Assembly: GCA_016946835.1 (NCBI GenBank) | Contig: JACVTC010000005.1 | Location: 292,501 to 325,000 of the forward strand | DNA from: Neocallimastix lanati (nom. inval.) | Lineage: Eukaryota > Neocallimastigomycota > Neocallimastigomycetes > Neocallimastigales > Neocallimastigaceae | Length of the DNA: 32,500 nt | Direction: 5' to 3' | Shown: positions 17,364 to 26,448 of the stretch, one piece after another | How positions within the stretch are numbered: position 1 is the first letter of the stretch | Layout: each line of letters opens with the position of its first letter | The notes under the pieces: model-generated | What the model saw: only the letters and a program-made list of their open reading frames with translations | The model's database searches: none | What the model was told of the DNA's origin: nothing | Translations under genes and position numbers: made by a program

Positions 17364-17528
17364 CATATATATATATATTTTACAGCCGCAATTATTACGA
17401 ACTTTAAACTTTATTTATTAATTTACTAATTACATGAATATTTTTTTATTTTAAAAAAAAAATTCGATTAAAAAAAAATAAATATAATTTGTGCAATTTG
17501 AAAATAATAATATTTTAAATAGTAATGT
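17364..17528 (-). repeat. Putative degenerate LTR, left (3') copy
   Basis: Shares with 19708-19885 the string 'atatatat', 'acagc(c/g)gca', 'actttaaactttattta', then 'atgaatattttttt', an A run, 'aaataaatat', 'tttgt' and 'aataatattttaaat' in the same order and orientation. It lies downstream of the reverse-transcriptase relic in the element's reading direction. Exact ends and target duplications are not discernible. Confidence 0.6.
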
Positions 17529-17754
17529 AAAAGTGATATTCAAAATAAGGTGTATAAATAAATTCAGAAAAAAGTTCATAGGAAACAGGCCTCACCTCCA
17601 TGATATAAGATTTAAAAGGGAATTCTAAATAACTATTATAAAATAAAAATAAAAATAAAAATAAAACAATGATAATTTATAATGATGATAATAATGATAA
17701 TAATAATAATAATAATTTTAAACTTATTAGTATTTTATTCAAAACCTTCTTAAT

Positions 17755-18150
17755 TTATTCCTCTATATCTCCATTATAGGCATTAACAGAAACATGGCGC
17801 ATATAAATTTACATTTTTTCCATAATTACTATATTCATCTCTTTTTGAATTTTTTTAGATGGTATATCTTCACTTTCTAAAAGTTCTTTAAAAATTTCAC
17901 TTAAAAAGTATTATGAACTTTGTCATAATCTTCATCTTCATTTTTTTTTTTCATTATATCATAATCTTCATTTATTCTAAGATTATCAATAGAACCTACA
18001 CCAGTAACATTTTATCGAATAAGTATAGATAATATTTATCATCAATTACAGTATTGGAATTTCCAGAAAAAACAACAAATACAACATCATTATTGTTTAA
18101 TTTTTTAATTAAATTGTAATAAAAATTGTTTTTCTCCAGTACTTTTTCGA
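17755..18150 (-). pseudogene. Copia reverse-transcriptase region relic
   Basis: The minus strand carries broken frames ending in VNAYNGDIEE (17757-17790). This matches the conserved copia reverse-transcriptase motif of the type D-V-x-x-A-[FY]-L-N-G-x-[LI]-x-E-E, with one residue lost. Upstream pieces (NNDVVFVVFSGN, IDDKYYLYLFDK) may come from the integrase-RT linker. The catalytic YxDD segment is absent. Two or more frameshifts and stops separate the pieces. Confidence 0.6.
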
Positions 18151-18407
18151 TATAAATAATATGAATAAGATAAGTTTATTACAATATATATTTATATATT
18201 TTTATGATCAGAGTTTTAAGTATCAATTTAATTCGCATTAATATGTGTTAATGCGTTAATAATTGAAGTATCATAGATATCATAAACATTTCTTTGAAGA
18301 TAGATTGCAATACCATAAATATTAATTAAAATAAAAAAAATTATCCTATATAAATAAAATGCTAGATAGTAAAAATAATAAAAAAAAAAAAAATTTTTTT
18401 ATTATTT

Positions 18408-18418
18408 TATTTATATAT

Positions 18419-18485
<67 letters not shown>

Positions 18486-18560
18486 TTTGTTTATTTATTT
18501 GTTTATTTATTTGTTTATTTATTTGTTTGTTTGTTTGTTTGTTTGTTTGTTTGTTTGTTT
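18408..18560. repeat. (TTTA)n grading into (TTTG)n
   Basis: A tetranucleotide array that changes from TTTA to a mixed TTTATTTG zone and then to pure TTTG. It lies between the integrase and reverse-transcriptase relics of the copia element. An apparent open frame through it (18359-18571, plus) is a low-complexity artefact. Confidence 0.9.
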
Positions 18561-18756
18561 ATATTATATGATGATATGATGATAGTATATACATAGTTTC
18601 ATCAAACTACTAATATTCTATTATCCTAAAATTCTATATTATTATTATTATTATTTTTACAAAAACGATTTATTTTTTATATATGTATGAGATTTACTAT
18701 TTTCTCATTAATTATTATTTTTATTATTTATAATAATTATTATTAGTTATTGTTAT

Positions 18757-19110
18757 TAATTTACAATTGTGTAGTTAAATCTCTCAGCTTTATCATTGTT
18801 TTGTGGGTTGTACGGAGATGAGTATATTTTCTTGATACCATTATTTTTTCAATAATTTTCAACCTTTTTAATCTTAAATTTCCTTCTGTTTTATCAGCTT
18901 TAAATGATTTTATTTTATAATCAAAATGGTTATTGAGATATTTGAAGAATTTTATAGTAATTTTTGGGAACTTTAGATTTTCTATTTAATATGAATATCC
19001 AGCTTTTTTTTTTTCTAGAGAATTCATCTATAATTGTGAGAATAAACTTTTTTTTCCTGAAATTATTTATTAATTGGTTCTATTAAATCTGAATGGATTA
19101 CTTCGAGAAT
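18757..19110 (-). pseudogene. Copia integrase core relic
   Basis: Minus-strand pieces in two or three frames follow the copia integrase catalytic core. They are EVIHSDLIEPI with the first Asp, IIDEFSRKKKSWIFIL, FKYLNNHFDYKIKSFKADK (second Asp; normally RSDNGGEF-like), then IIEKNNGIKK with the catalytic Glu position, and SSPYNPQNNDKAERF followed by NYTIVN. The family integrates retrotransposon cDNA by a DDE mechanism. Frameshifts in at least three places and stop codons make it inactive. The frame is lost in AT repeats after the last motif. Confidence 0.85.
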
Positions 19111-19144
19111 ATTAGCTATAATTCATCAGGTAAAGATTTTATTA

Positions 19145-19622
19145 TAAACTTAATTTTTTTTTTTTTAGATTACTTATGTACAGAGATCTCTTTAATGTCA
19201 TTTGGGATATCAATGCATTCGATAACATTATTAGCCTTTAAATTTTGATAGATAATTTGTCAATCCAAAGAGTCATTGTCATCAGATTTCTCTTTTTATC
19301 ATATTCTTTCTTTAAATTTTTCATAACTTCATGCGGTTTCGTTAAGTTAGGAACCTTTTCGCTCACTTTTTTTTTTTTTTTAAAGATACTGTTAATTTAA
19401 ATTGAGAAAGTTAGTCCTTCTATTTTTGATAATTTCTTCCAGTTCATCCTTGGATGTATCTTCTTCGTCTTTTGCGACTTCATTAAACCAGAAGATTTAC
19501 ATTTCCCAATCTTCAAAGAGGGATTCATTAAGCTTGTCTTCATTACTAAGAATATAACTGGTGTTCATCTTGATTTTAGCAATAGATAGACTCTTAATCT
19601 AAAAGCATGTAGAAGTATTCAT
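19145..19622 (-). pseudogene. Copia gag-like relic
   Basis: An ATG at 19568 (another at 19622) opens MNTSYILSNEDKLNESLFED followed by WEM and a stop. This resembles the start of copia Gag (KLNGxNFxxWK-type). Further in-register pieces are VAKDEEDTSKDELEEI, VPNLTKPHEVMKNLKKEYDK, KRNLMTMTLWIDKLSIK, IECIDIPNDIKEIS and IIKSLPDEL, the last like the gag 'ILxSLPxEL' segment. A zinc knuckle is not seen. Stops and frameshifts are frequent. Confidence 0.6.
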
Positions 19623-19707
19623 TGTTTATATAAATTTTATTTATTAATATTTGTAATTAACACTTTATTTTTTTAAAAAAATTTTTTTTGTAAAATAACA
19701 TAACGAA

Positions 19708-19885
19708 ATATATATATATATTTTCTACAGCGGCAGTTATTGTGACTTTAAACTTTATTTATTTATTCATTTATTAATTATATGAATATTTTTTTTTAAA
19801 TAAAAAAAAAAAAAAAAACAGAATTAATAATAAAAAAAATAAATATTATTTGTCTAATTAGAACATAATAATATTTTAAATTACT
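19708..19885 (-). repeat. Putative degenerate LTR, right (5') copy
   Basis: Direct repeat partner of 17364-17528, located upstream of the gag-like relic as a 5' LTR should be, about 85 bases from the first ATG. It ends roughly 85 bases short of the miniature methyltransferase copy. The mature ends are blurred by A/T drift. Confidence 0.6.
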
Positions 19886-19968
19886 AATTTATAAAATTTA
19901 TTATTGTTATTTATTAATTTATTAATGGATTATGGGAAATTTTATTTGATATATTTATTTTAAAGTAT

Positions 19969-20104
19969 TTATTTCTTAGTAGCAACTAAATGAAGTCCTT
20001 TCTTTTTTTTTTTTTTTTGTTCTAGTTTTTCAATAGTTAAATCTGCTTTATTACAAAATTTTTTCTAATGTTATTTCTTTGAATTGCTCACTTGTTTTAA
20101 CCAT
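19969..20104 (-). pseudogene. Miniature methyltransferase copy with large internal deletion
   Basis: It starts with ATG at 20104 encoding MVKTSEQFKEIT, matching the first 12 residues of the intact gene at 21448-22089. It then jumps, near 20062, to sequence matching the last 28 or so codons (FCNKADLTIEKLEQ, then a lengthened A run for the KKRR segment, then the final codons). Some 500 bases of the middle are missing and the two ends are out of frame, so the reading stops after 17 codons. It is a clear fossil of a third family member. Confidence 0.85.
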
Positions 20105-20940
20105 TTTTATATTACATTTATTATATGATAAGAAAAATATACATATATATTGTATTATTTCTATCATCAATATTAAATGAAGAAAAAATGAGCCAAAAAC
20201 TCATATTTTAATATTTCAAAGGAAAAATATTTTTAATAAATATCATTATTTTAATGAAAATTACTATATTTTTAATTTTTTAATTATGAATTTATAAATA
20301 TTTTTTATTATTAAAAATTAAATATATAATTCTATTAAATCCATCATGTAAAAATTTTTTTTGAAATTGATATTAAAAATTATTATTATTATTTTTTTAT
20401 TAAGAAAAAAAAAAGGAATTTATTATTAGTATGAATAGATATGTATATATTTTAAAATAATTTATAAAAAAATTATTAAAAAATAATTAAATATGGAATC
20501 AGTATATTTTCTTTTTTTTATTTATTTTATAAAAATATAAACTAATTTTTAATTATTGATTAAGTATGTTTTTATCAATTTTTTTCTATTAAAAAAAAAT
20601 AATAATAATAAACAGTTTATATTATATGTCTTATTAGTATTAATATTATTAATAATTAAATATTAAAATATTAGTCAGTTACTGATAATATATAAACATT
20701 TTAAAATAATATATATATTATTGATTAAAGAATATTTCAATTAAATTTTTTATTTTATATATATTTTAAAATTTTAAATTTTTTTTTATTTTTTAATTTT
20801 ATTTTATTTTCATATTATTTAATAATTAGAGTAAAAAAAAGTTTTATAGTTAATTAAGTAATAGTTAAATTAGTTTCAAAAAGTTAATTCATTTAGTGTT
20901 AATATAATTTTAAAGTTTATATAATCCCATAATAATAATT
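20105..20940. other. Intergenic region between methyltransferase copies
   Basis: Noncoding, AT-rich, with many short A and T runs. The first part (20105-20150) resembles the sequence upstream of the other two copies, consistent with shared ancestry. No other gene is visible. Confidence 0.55.
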
Positions 20941-22125
20941 TGGTATGACGTATAAATTTAGTGGATAAATAATTTCATGATTATCAATAAATAGTAATAA
21001 AAAAATAATAATTTAAAAAAAAAATGTATATATATAATATATACAAATATTTTTTGTACAGTTTTATTTTATTTATTATTATTTATTTAATTTTAATATT
21101 TATAATTATTTTTTGAAGTAGAATGTAAAATTTTCAATAAAAAAAAAATAAAAAAAATATTATATTGAATATTAAAGATAAAATGATTAAAAAAAAATCA
21201 TTTTATATTATCATTTTATAACAAAGAATAAGATATATATATATATATATTTTTTAAACATATATATATATTTATTTAAAATATATTTATAATTATTAAT
21301 TTATATGTTTATAATACGGATTAATGAAAATTATATTTTTATTAAAATTATTTGGATTAGTTCTTTTTATTACTATTAGTATTATTATTATTTATTTCCA
21401 TTTATTAAATTTGAAATATTTATATAAAAATATTTAATTTCAAAGTTTTATTTCTTTGTAGCAACTAAATGAAGTCTTCTTTTTTTTTGTTGTTCTAATT
21501 TTTCAACAATTAAACCTGCCTTATTACAAAATTCCCTAACTTCATCAAGTGTGTACATTTTTATATCACCATATCCCATAAAATTAATGATTGGAATTTC
21601 TATTTTATTAAAAGCCTGTAAAATGAATTTATTACAAGTGTTATCTCTTAAAATAAATTTACCGCCAGGTCTTAATACTTTATAAACACTATTAAAGTAA
21701 TTTTGAGGATTTGGATAATGATGGAAACTTTGTGAAGTAATAACAATATCAAAACTGTTTTCATCAAATGGTAAGTTTTCACAATCACCAACTATAAATT
21801 TTGTATTTGTTAAATTCTTACTGTTTGCTTTTTCTATCATTTTTGGAGATATATCAATGCCAGTGTATTTTTTATCAGGATACTTTTCTTTTAGTAATGA
21901 AATCATTGGAGCTGTACCACAACCAGCATCTAATAATGTTTCAAATGAACACTTTTCAATTTCTTCTAAAATTGGTAGATAATCATCTTTACACATTTTA
22001 TAAATCAAAGTATCACCTTCATAGTTCTCGGCAGCTTTATCAAATTCTTTTATAGTTAATTGTTTGTATTGTTCACTTGTTTTAACCATTTTAAAATTAT
22101 ATTTATTATTAAAAAATAAAATATA
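20941..22125. repeat. Segmental duplication, unit 1 (intact methyltransferase)
   Basis: Matches unit 2 (22890-24300) in order. Shared are the 'gtggataa(a/g)ta' block, a long near-identical stretch 'acagttttattttatttatt' to 'gaagtagaatgtaaaatttt' at about 21058-21140 versus 23029-23110, 'ttaatgaaaattatattttt' at 21320 versus 23274, and then the methyltransferase gene. Unit 1 retains a functional gene; borders are approximate. Confidence 0.8.
21448..22089 (-). CDS. Class I SAM-dependent methyltransferase, 213 aa
   Basis: A small soluble methyltransferase with a complete Rossmann-type SAM-binding core. Motif I LLDAGCGTAP is at residues 52-61, the acidic loop GIDIS at 76-80 (Asp78 expected to hold the ribose), VGDCENLPF at 98-106, and LRPGGKF at 137-143. 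The start is an ATG at 22089; no intron is needed and the length fits the Methyltransf_11/UbiE-like superfamily. The substrate cannot be told, because this superfamily methylates many small molecules. No signal peptide or membrane segment is present, so it is probably cytosolic. The sequence style (MVKTSEQY..., FHHYPNPQNYF) is close to bacterial proteins as I know the family, so lateral transfer is possible but unproven. A dead copy (23603-24247) and a miniature copy (19969-20104) flank it in the same orientation. The plus-strand frame at 21801-22055 is its antisense shadow. Confidence 0.93.
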   Translation of the reverse strand: MVKTSEQYKQLTIKEFDKAAENYEGDTLIYKMCKDDYLPILEEIEKCSFETLLDAGCGTAPMISLLKEKYPDKKYTGIDISPKMIEKANSKNLTNTKFIVGDCENLPFDENSFDIVITSQSFHHYPNPQNYFNSVYKVLRPGGKFILRDNTCNKFILQAFNKIEIPIINFMGYGDIKMYTLDEVREFCNKAGLIVEKLEQQKKRRLHLVATKK

Positions 22126-22513
22126 AATATATTATTATTATTATTAAAATTGAATATTTAAAAAATGAAAGAATAAAAAAAAAAAGGATAATAACTTCTT
22201 ATTTATATGAAATCAATATATATATCTTTTTATATCTACTTTAATATCCTTCAATTTAATGTAAAGTTTTTAAAAATTAATAATTAATTCAAACTATTAT
22301 AATTTGAAAAAAAAAATATCCAATAATTTAGATCAAAAGAAAATAGTTTATTCTTTAATATATAAAAAATAAATTATTTTCTTCGAAAACACTTTTTAAA
22401 AAAAAAAAAAAAAAAAAAAAAGAAAAAAGAAGAAAAAAGAAGAAGAAAGAAAAAAATATAAATATTACTTTGTCACTTTTTATTAGGTTAAATGTGTGTG
22501 TTTTTTTTTTTTT

Positions 22514-22575
22514 TATTGATATAATTTAAAGCCATAAATTTTTTTTTATATTTTTTAAAACAATTATAATAAATG
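22514..22575. repeat. 60-bp direct repeat, copy 1
   Basis: The block 'ttgatataatttaaagccat' through 'aaacaattataataaatg' recurs at 22752-22812 with a few changes. Between them 'ttggaatcatttttattaaa' also appears twice (about 22639 and 22710), so the spacer itself grew by local duplication. Confidence 0.8.
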
Positions 22576-22751
22576 AATAATTAATATTAATAATAAATAA
22601 TATCGAAAATATTTTTTTTTATAGTTTAATTAACTGAATTGGAATCATTTTTATTAAAAAATACAGAATTAGTTAATAATAAAAAAAATGTTAAGTATCT
22701 GTTAAGTAAATTGGAATCATTTTTATTAAAAAAAATGCAATATGGCTTTTA

Positions 22752-22812
22752 CATTGATGTAATTTAACGCCATAATTTTTTTTATATTTTTTAAAACAAT
22801 TATAATAAATGT
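22752..22812. repeat. 60-bp direct repeat, copy 2
   Basis: Partner of 22514-22575. The differences are 'gtaatttaacgccat' for 'ataatttaaagccat' and a shorter T run. Confidence 0.8.
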
Positions 22813-22889
22813 AAAATTAATATCAATTTATTCATAATATTCTTAATAATTAAATTTAAAAAAAGGATAATTTAAGTATGAATAAATTT

Positions 22890-22960
22890 TATTATGTTAT
22901 ATAAATTTTGTGGATAAGTATTTTCATAATTATTATTAAATAAATTAAAAATATTGATAC

Positions 22961-23006
<46 letters not shown>

Positions 23007-24300
23007 ATATATACAAATACTTTTTATACAGTTTTATTTTATTTATTATTATTTATTTAATTTTAATATTTATAATTATTTTTTGAAGTAGAATGTAAAA
23101 TTTTCAATAAAAAAAATATTATATTGAATATTACCATAAAATGAATGAAAAAAAAATATTTTATATTATCATTTTATAACAAAAAATAAGATATAAAAAA
23201 ATTTTTTTTTAAACATACATATATTTATTTAAAATATATTTATAATTATTAATTTACATATTTATAATATGGATTAATGAAAATTATATTTTTATTAAAA
23301 TTATTTAGATTATTTCTTTTTATTATTATTAGTATTATTATTATTTATTTCCATTTAAAATAATATTAATTTTTAATATTTTTAATATTTTTTTTTATTA
23401 TTATTAATATTAGTTTTAATAAATGGATATTATAAATTTTTTATTAAAGTTTTTTTTTTTTTTTTTTTTTTTTTTTATTTATTTATTTATTTATTTATTT
23501 TGTATATAAATAAATAACTAATTAATTCGATTAATTATTTATTTGATAAATATTTTTAAAATATATAAAAAATATTTATATAAAAATATTTATTTCAAAG
23601 TTTTATTTCTTTGTAGCAACTAAATGAAGTCTTCTTTTTTTTGTTGTTGTTGTTGTTCTAATTTTTCAAAAATTAAATCTGCTTTATTACAAAATTCTTT
23701 AAGTTCATCAAGAAATAGATTTTTATATTACCATATCTCATAAGATTACCAAGCGTCGTTTTAATGTTATTCGCTAACCATAAAAAGACTTTATTGGAAG
23801 CATTATCTCTTAAATTAAGTATTCCTTCTGATTTTAATACTTTATCAATACTATTAAAGTAATTTTTTTTTGGATAATAATGGAAACTTATTGAAGTAAT
23901 AACAATATCAAAACTGTTTTTATCAAATGATTAAGTTTTCAAAAACACCAACTATTAAATTCTTTTTTTTTTTTTTTTTTTTTTTATTAGCTTATTCTAT
24001 CATTTTACGTGATAAATCAATGCTAGTATATATTTTTTTTTTATTTGAATATTTTCCTTTTAATTAAAGAAATCATTAGCATCTAATAATATTTCAAATA
24101 CAACTTTTTCAATTTCTTCTAAAAAATTGATGGATAATCATCTTTATACATATTAAAAAGTCCAATATTATCACTTACCTATGTCTCGTCAGTTTTATCG
24201 AATTCATTTATTGTCATTTCTTTGAATTGTTCATTTGTTTTAACCATTTTCAAAATTATATTAATTAAAAATTTAAAAAATATATCTTATTATTAATATT
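22890..24300. repeat. Segmental duplication, unit 2 (dead methyltransferase)
   Basis: Collinear with unit 1 (20941-22125) but about 200 bases longer, because T-rich and (TTTA)n sequence has been inserted or expanded at roughly 23365-23580 between the flank and the gene. Divergence is visible throughout, so the duplication is not recent. Confidence 0.8.
23603..24247 (-). pseudogene. Full-length methyltransferase pseudogene
   Basis: Homologous end to end with the gene at 21448-22089. It begins MVKTNEQFKEMTINEFDKTD but reaches TAG at codon 23. Further lesions include a frameshift near the PSIF segment, an expanded T run near 23964-23987, and a 17-base deletion at about 24078. That deletion removes the codons for GCGTAP, the SAM-binding glycine motif, so readthrough could not restore activity. 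The C-terminal end is recognisable, with an expanded run of CAA codons before the lysine-rich tail. Confidence 0.9.
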
Positions 24301-24517
24301 ATTTAAATTGAATAATAAAAAAATGAAAAATAATGAATTTCAGAAAACTAATTAATCTATATTTATCTTAATTTCTTTACAAAAATATAATATTTTTTTT
24401 TAAATTCTAATATGTCTATTAAAGTTTATTATGATCTATTAAAGTTTATTATTATTCTATTTTATAAAAAAAAAAAAAAGAAGAAAAAAAAAGTTATTTT
24501 CAATGATCTAAAGTTGG

Positions 24518-24524
24518 AAAAAAA
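24518..24524 (-). terminator. RNA polymerase III terminator of tRNA-Pro
   Basis: Seven T residues on the minus strand lie seven bases beyond the 3' end of the tRNA. A run of four or more T is the standard polymerase III stop signal. Confidence 0.8.
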
Positions 24525-24531
24525 GACAGGA

Positions 24532-24603
24532 GGGCTCAACCGGGAATTGAACCCGGGACCTCTCGCACCCTAAGCGAGAATTATACCACTAAACCATTGA
24601 GCC
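24532..24603 (-). tRNA. tRNA-Pro(AGG)
   Basis: A complete 72-base cloverleaf with no intron and no encoded CCA. The acceptor stem GGCTCAA pairs with TTGAGCC. The anticodon stem CTCGC/GCGAG encloses the 7-base loop TTAGGGT with anticodon AGG, read as IGG after A34 editing (CCU, CCC and CCA codons). The T arm is CCGGG-TTCAATT-CCCGG. The internal promoter boxes are present: an A-box-like TAGTGGTATAAT and the B box GGTTCAATTCC. A T7 terminator follows. The body matches the conserved eukaryotic tRNA-Pro core. It stands alone between a methyltransferase pseudogene and a GC-rich island. In dictyostelids, tRNA genes are favoured integration sites for several retrotransposons, but none is recognisable directly beside it. 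Confidence 0.97.
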
Positions 24604-24669
24604 ACCTCTGTTTCCTGTTTTTTGATGATACGGTACCACTATAAAAATAAAATTTAGGTAGAAAATTCA

Positions 24670-24680
24670 GGTTCGAATTG
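24670..24680 (+). promoter_or_regulatory. Possible external B-box-like element
   Basis: 'ggttcgaattg' matches the start of the polymerase III B-box consensus (GGTTCGANTCC) about 67 bases upstream of the tRNA's 5' end, but on the opposite strand. External B boxes are described for Dictyostelium tRNA genes, usually downstream, so position and strand do not fit well. It may be a fragment of a dead tRNA gene: 'tatagtggtacc', A-box-like on the minus strand, lies at about 24630-24642. Confidence 0.25.
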
Positions 24681-24689
24681 TCACAAATA

Positions 24690-24718
24690 TTAGTGAATTT
24701 AAGATTGAAATTCACTAA
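24690..24718. repeat. Perfect 11-bp hairpin
   Basis: 'ttagtgaattt' (24690-24700) and 'aaattcactaa' (24708-24718) are exact reverse complements around a 7-base loop, in the upstream flank of the tRNA gene. Function unknown. Confidence 0.5.
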
Positions 24719-25359
24719 AAGGTCAATTGAAATTTATATTTTTCGTTATTGACATAATATTATTTTTTAAAAATTGATTTTAATTATAAAAAAAAAAATA
24801 AATCTTAGGACTATTAATAATTAGAAACAAAAGGGTTTGGACTAATTTATTAAAGTTTAATTTAATTTAATTTAACCCTTAAGAAATGGACACAAATAAT
24901 AATTGGAAGAAAAATAGGTGATAACTTTACAAATAATAGAAAATATTACAATGAGATTTTCCGCCAAAACTATATATATATATAAATATATTCATTAGAA
25001 AGCTACGATCAAGATCTATAACATATGTATGAATTTCAACTCATTTGAATCACTAGAAATCGAGATATTGGATTTTAAAGAATATCAAATGTATAAAAAA
25101 AAAAAAAAAAAAAAAATAATAATTTAATTTATTTAAATGGATCTTAACTAATAAATTAATATTAATAATTTATATAGATAAAATCATTAAACTTGATTTT
25201 TTATATTACTTATTTTCTATAAACAAAAAAATTAATCATTAAATTATACAGAATTAGCAATTGACAAATAATTTATATTAATTTTTTTTTTTTTCAATAA
25301 TTTTAATAATTTATCTAAACAATTAAAATTATTAAAAAAAAAAAAAAAAAAAAAAGTTT
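24719..25359. other. Intergenic region
   Basis: No gene is supported. A moderately complex patch at 24985-25075 ('aaagctacgatcaagatc', 'tcatttgaatcactagaaat') has no sustained open frame. A runs occur at 25095-25117 and 25334-25355. Confidence 0.5.
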
Positions 25360-25479
25360 TGCATTTGTTTGACCATTCTCTGGTTTGTAATCATTTTCGC
25401 AACGGTTTTAATCTCTTCTGGATCAGTTTCTTCCTTCCACATCCTTACTGACCAACATGGCCTTAAAAAAAAAAAAAAA

Positions 25480-25510
<31 letters not shown>

Positions 25511-25891
25511 TGTAGGCTCAAGCATCGATTTCTTGTCAGCAAAGGTTATGTTCAATCAATTTCTTTTAAATATGATTTTCGAACATGCTATACCTACTCC
25601 TTTTAATGGTCTTGAAAAAATAGACTAACAAAATACAAATGTCATCCAAAGGTCGACGACATTTTGAAAAGTTACTTCCGGATTATTTCCACTAAAAGAT
25701 TATCATTAACAAAAAAAAATTTTTTTGGAACACCACGGGTGCATTAGTTACATCCGAATGGCATTAATAGATACCTAAACCTAAAAAAAAAAAAAAGAAA
25801 AAGTGACAAAATTTGGTGTTGAAGGCTGTCTTTTGTACATGATCACTCTCTCGAAATTTCATACTAGATTATACAAAGATTTTAGGTCAAA

Positions 25892-25924
<33 letters not shown>

Positions 25925-25990
25925 AAAAGAAAGAAAGAGTACGGCTTCTTTCATGACATCAAAAAAAAAAAAAAAAAAAAAAAAAACAAG

Positions 25991-26160
25991 ATATGGCATA
26001 GCCTCAGCTAGTCTACATCACTAGTTTTTTTTTTTTTTTAAAGTCATACATGACATAGCCTCAGCTAGTCTACATCTCTAGTTTTTTTTTTTTTTTTAAA
26101 GTCATACATGACATAGCCTCAGCTAGTCTACATCTCTAGTTTTTTTTTTTTTTTTTTAAA
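25991..26160. repeat. 57-58 bp tandem repeat, three copies
   Basis: The core 'gcctcagctagtctacatc' starts at 26001, 26058 and 26116. Each copy continues with '(t/a)ctag', a T run of 15-18 and 'aaagtc(a/c)tac'. The copies are almost identical apart from T-run length, so amplification was recent. Confidence 0.92.
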
Positions 26161-26417
26161 GTCCTACCAAATTTTGACCTTTAATTCCCTAGTAGTAGTA
26201 TACTTACTCCTTGATCAACTTCACTTTTATCTTTATTTGAGAGAAAAAAAAAAATTTTTTTTTTTTTTTTTCCATCTTTCCTGTAACCAGAGGTATCAAA
26301 CACTTTTAAATAGCGAGGGGACAGTTTGTGAATGTGAGAGGAATGGTTTTCTTCTTCTATCTTAAAAAAAATCCTTCTCCTCCTCCTCCTCCTCTCTTAA
26401 ATTTTCTTAGTTAATTG

Positions 26418-26448
26418 TACTGTACTGTACTGTACTGAGCTGTACTGA
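26418..26448. repeat. (GTACT)n pentanucleotide repeat
   Basis: Four perfect units, then two variants ('gagct', 'gtactgag'). It sits in the GC-richer island; no function is evident. Confidence 0.8.

Larger units (their letters stand above)
17364..19885 (-). mobile_element. Decayed Ty1/copia-type LTR retrotransposon
   Basis: Three gene relics lie on the minus strand in the order expected for a copia element: gag-like (19622-19145), integrase (19110-18757) and a reverse-transcriptase piece (18150-17755). They are bracketed by similar direct repeats at 17364-17528 and 19708-19885 that I read as degraded LTRs. At about 2.5 kb it is half the size of an intact element. Protease, much of reverse transcriptase and RNase H are missing, and every remaining frame has stops or frameshifts. 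A (TTTA)n/(TTTG)n array has grown inside it. Copia identity rests on the integrase motif SSPYNPQNNDKAERF and on integrase preceding reverse transcriptase. Which named element family it belongs to cannot be told from here. Confidence 0.75.
22126..22889. other. Spacer between the two duplication units
   Basis: Noncoding. It has an A/AGAA tract at 22397-22455 and an imperfect direct repeat (22514-22575 and 22752-22812). It may include the promoter of the intact methyltransferase gene, whose ATG is at 22089, but no element stands out. Confidence 0.55.

Noticed and set aside
18359-18571. Plus-strand ORF of 70 residues
   Set aside because: Encoded entirely by the (TTTA)n/(TTTG)n array.
20923-20933. 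'tcccataa' as an upstream element of a Dictyostelium noncoding RNA gene
   Set aside because: A DUSE-like word alone is weak, and no structured or GC-richer transcript region follows within 60-100 bases.
21801-22055. Plus-strand ORF of 84 residues
   Set aside because: Antisense shadow of the methyltransferase gene.
25505-25600. Copia reverse-transcriptase piece (LVSKGYVQ-like) on the plus strand
   Set aside because: Resemblance to the RLVAKGYxQ motif is short, no second motif follows, and the opposite strand is open in the same area.
25803-26365. Plus-strand ORFs of 73 and 63 residues in the GC island
   Set aside because: Poly-Lys and poly-Phe stretches come from homopolymers, the codons are unlike local genes, and one frame runs through a tandem repeat.
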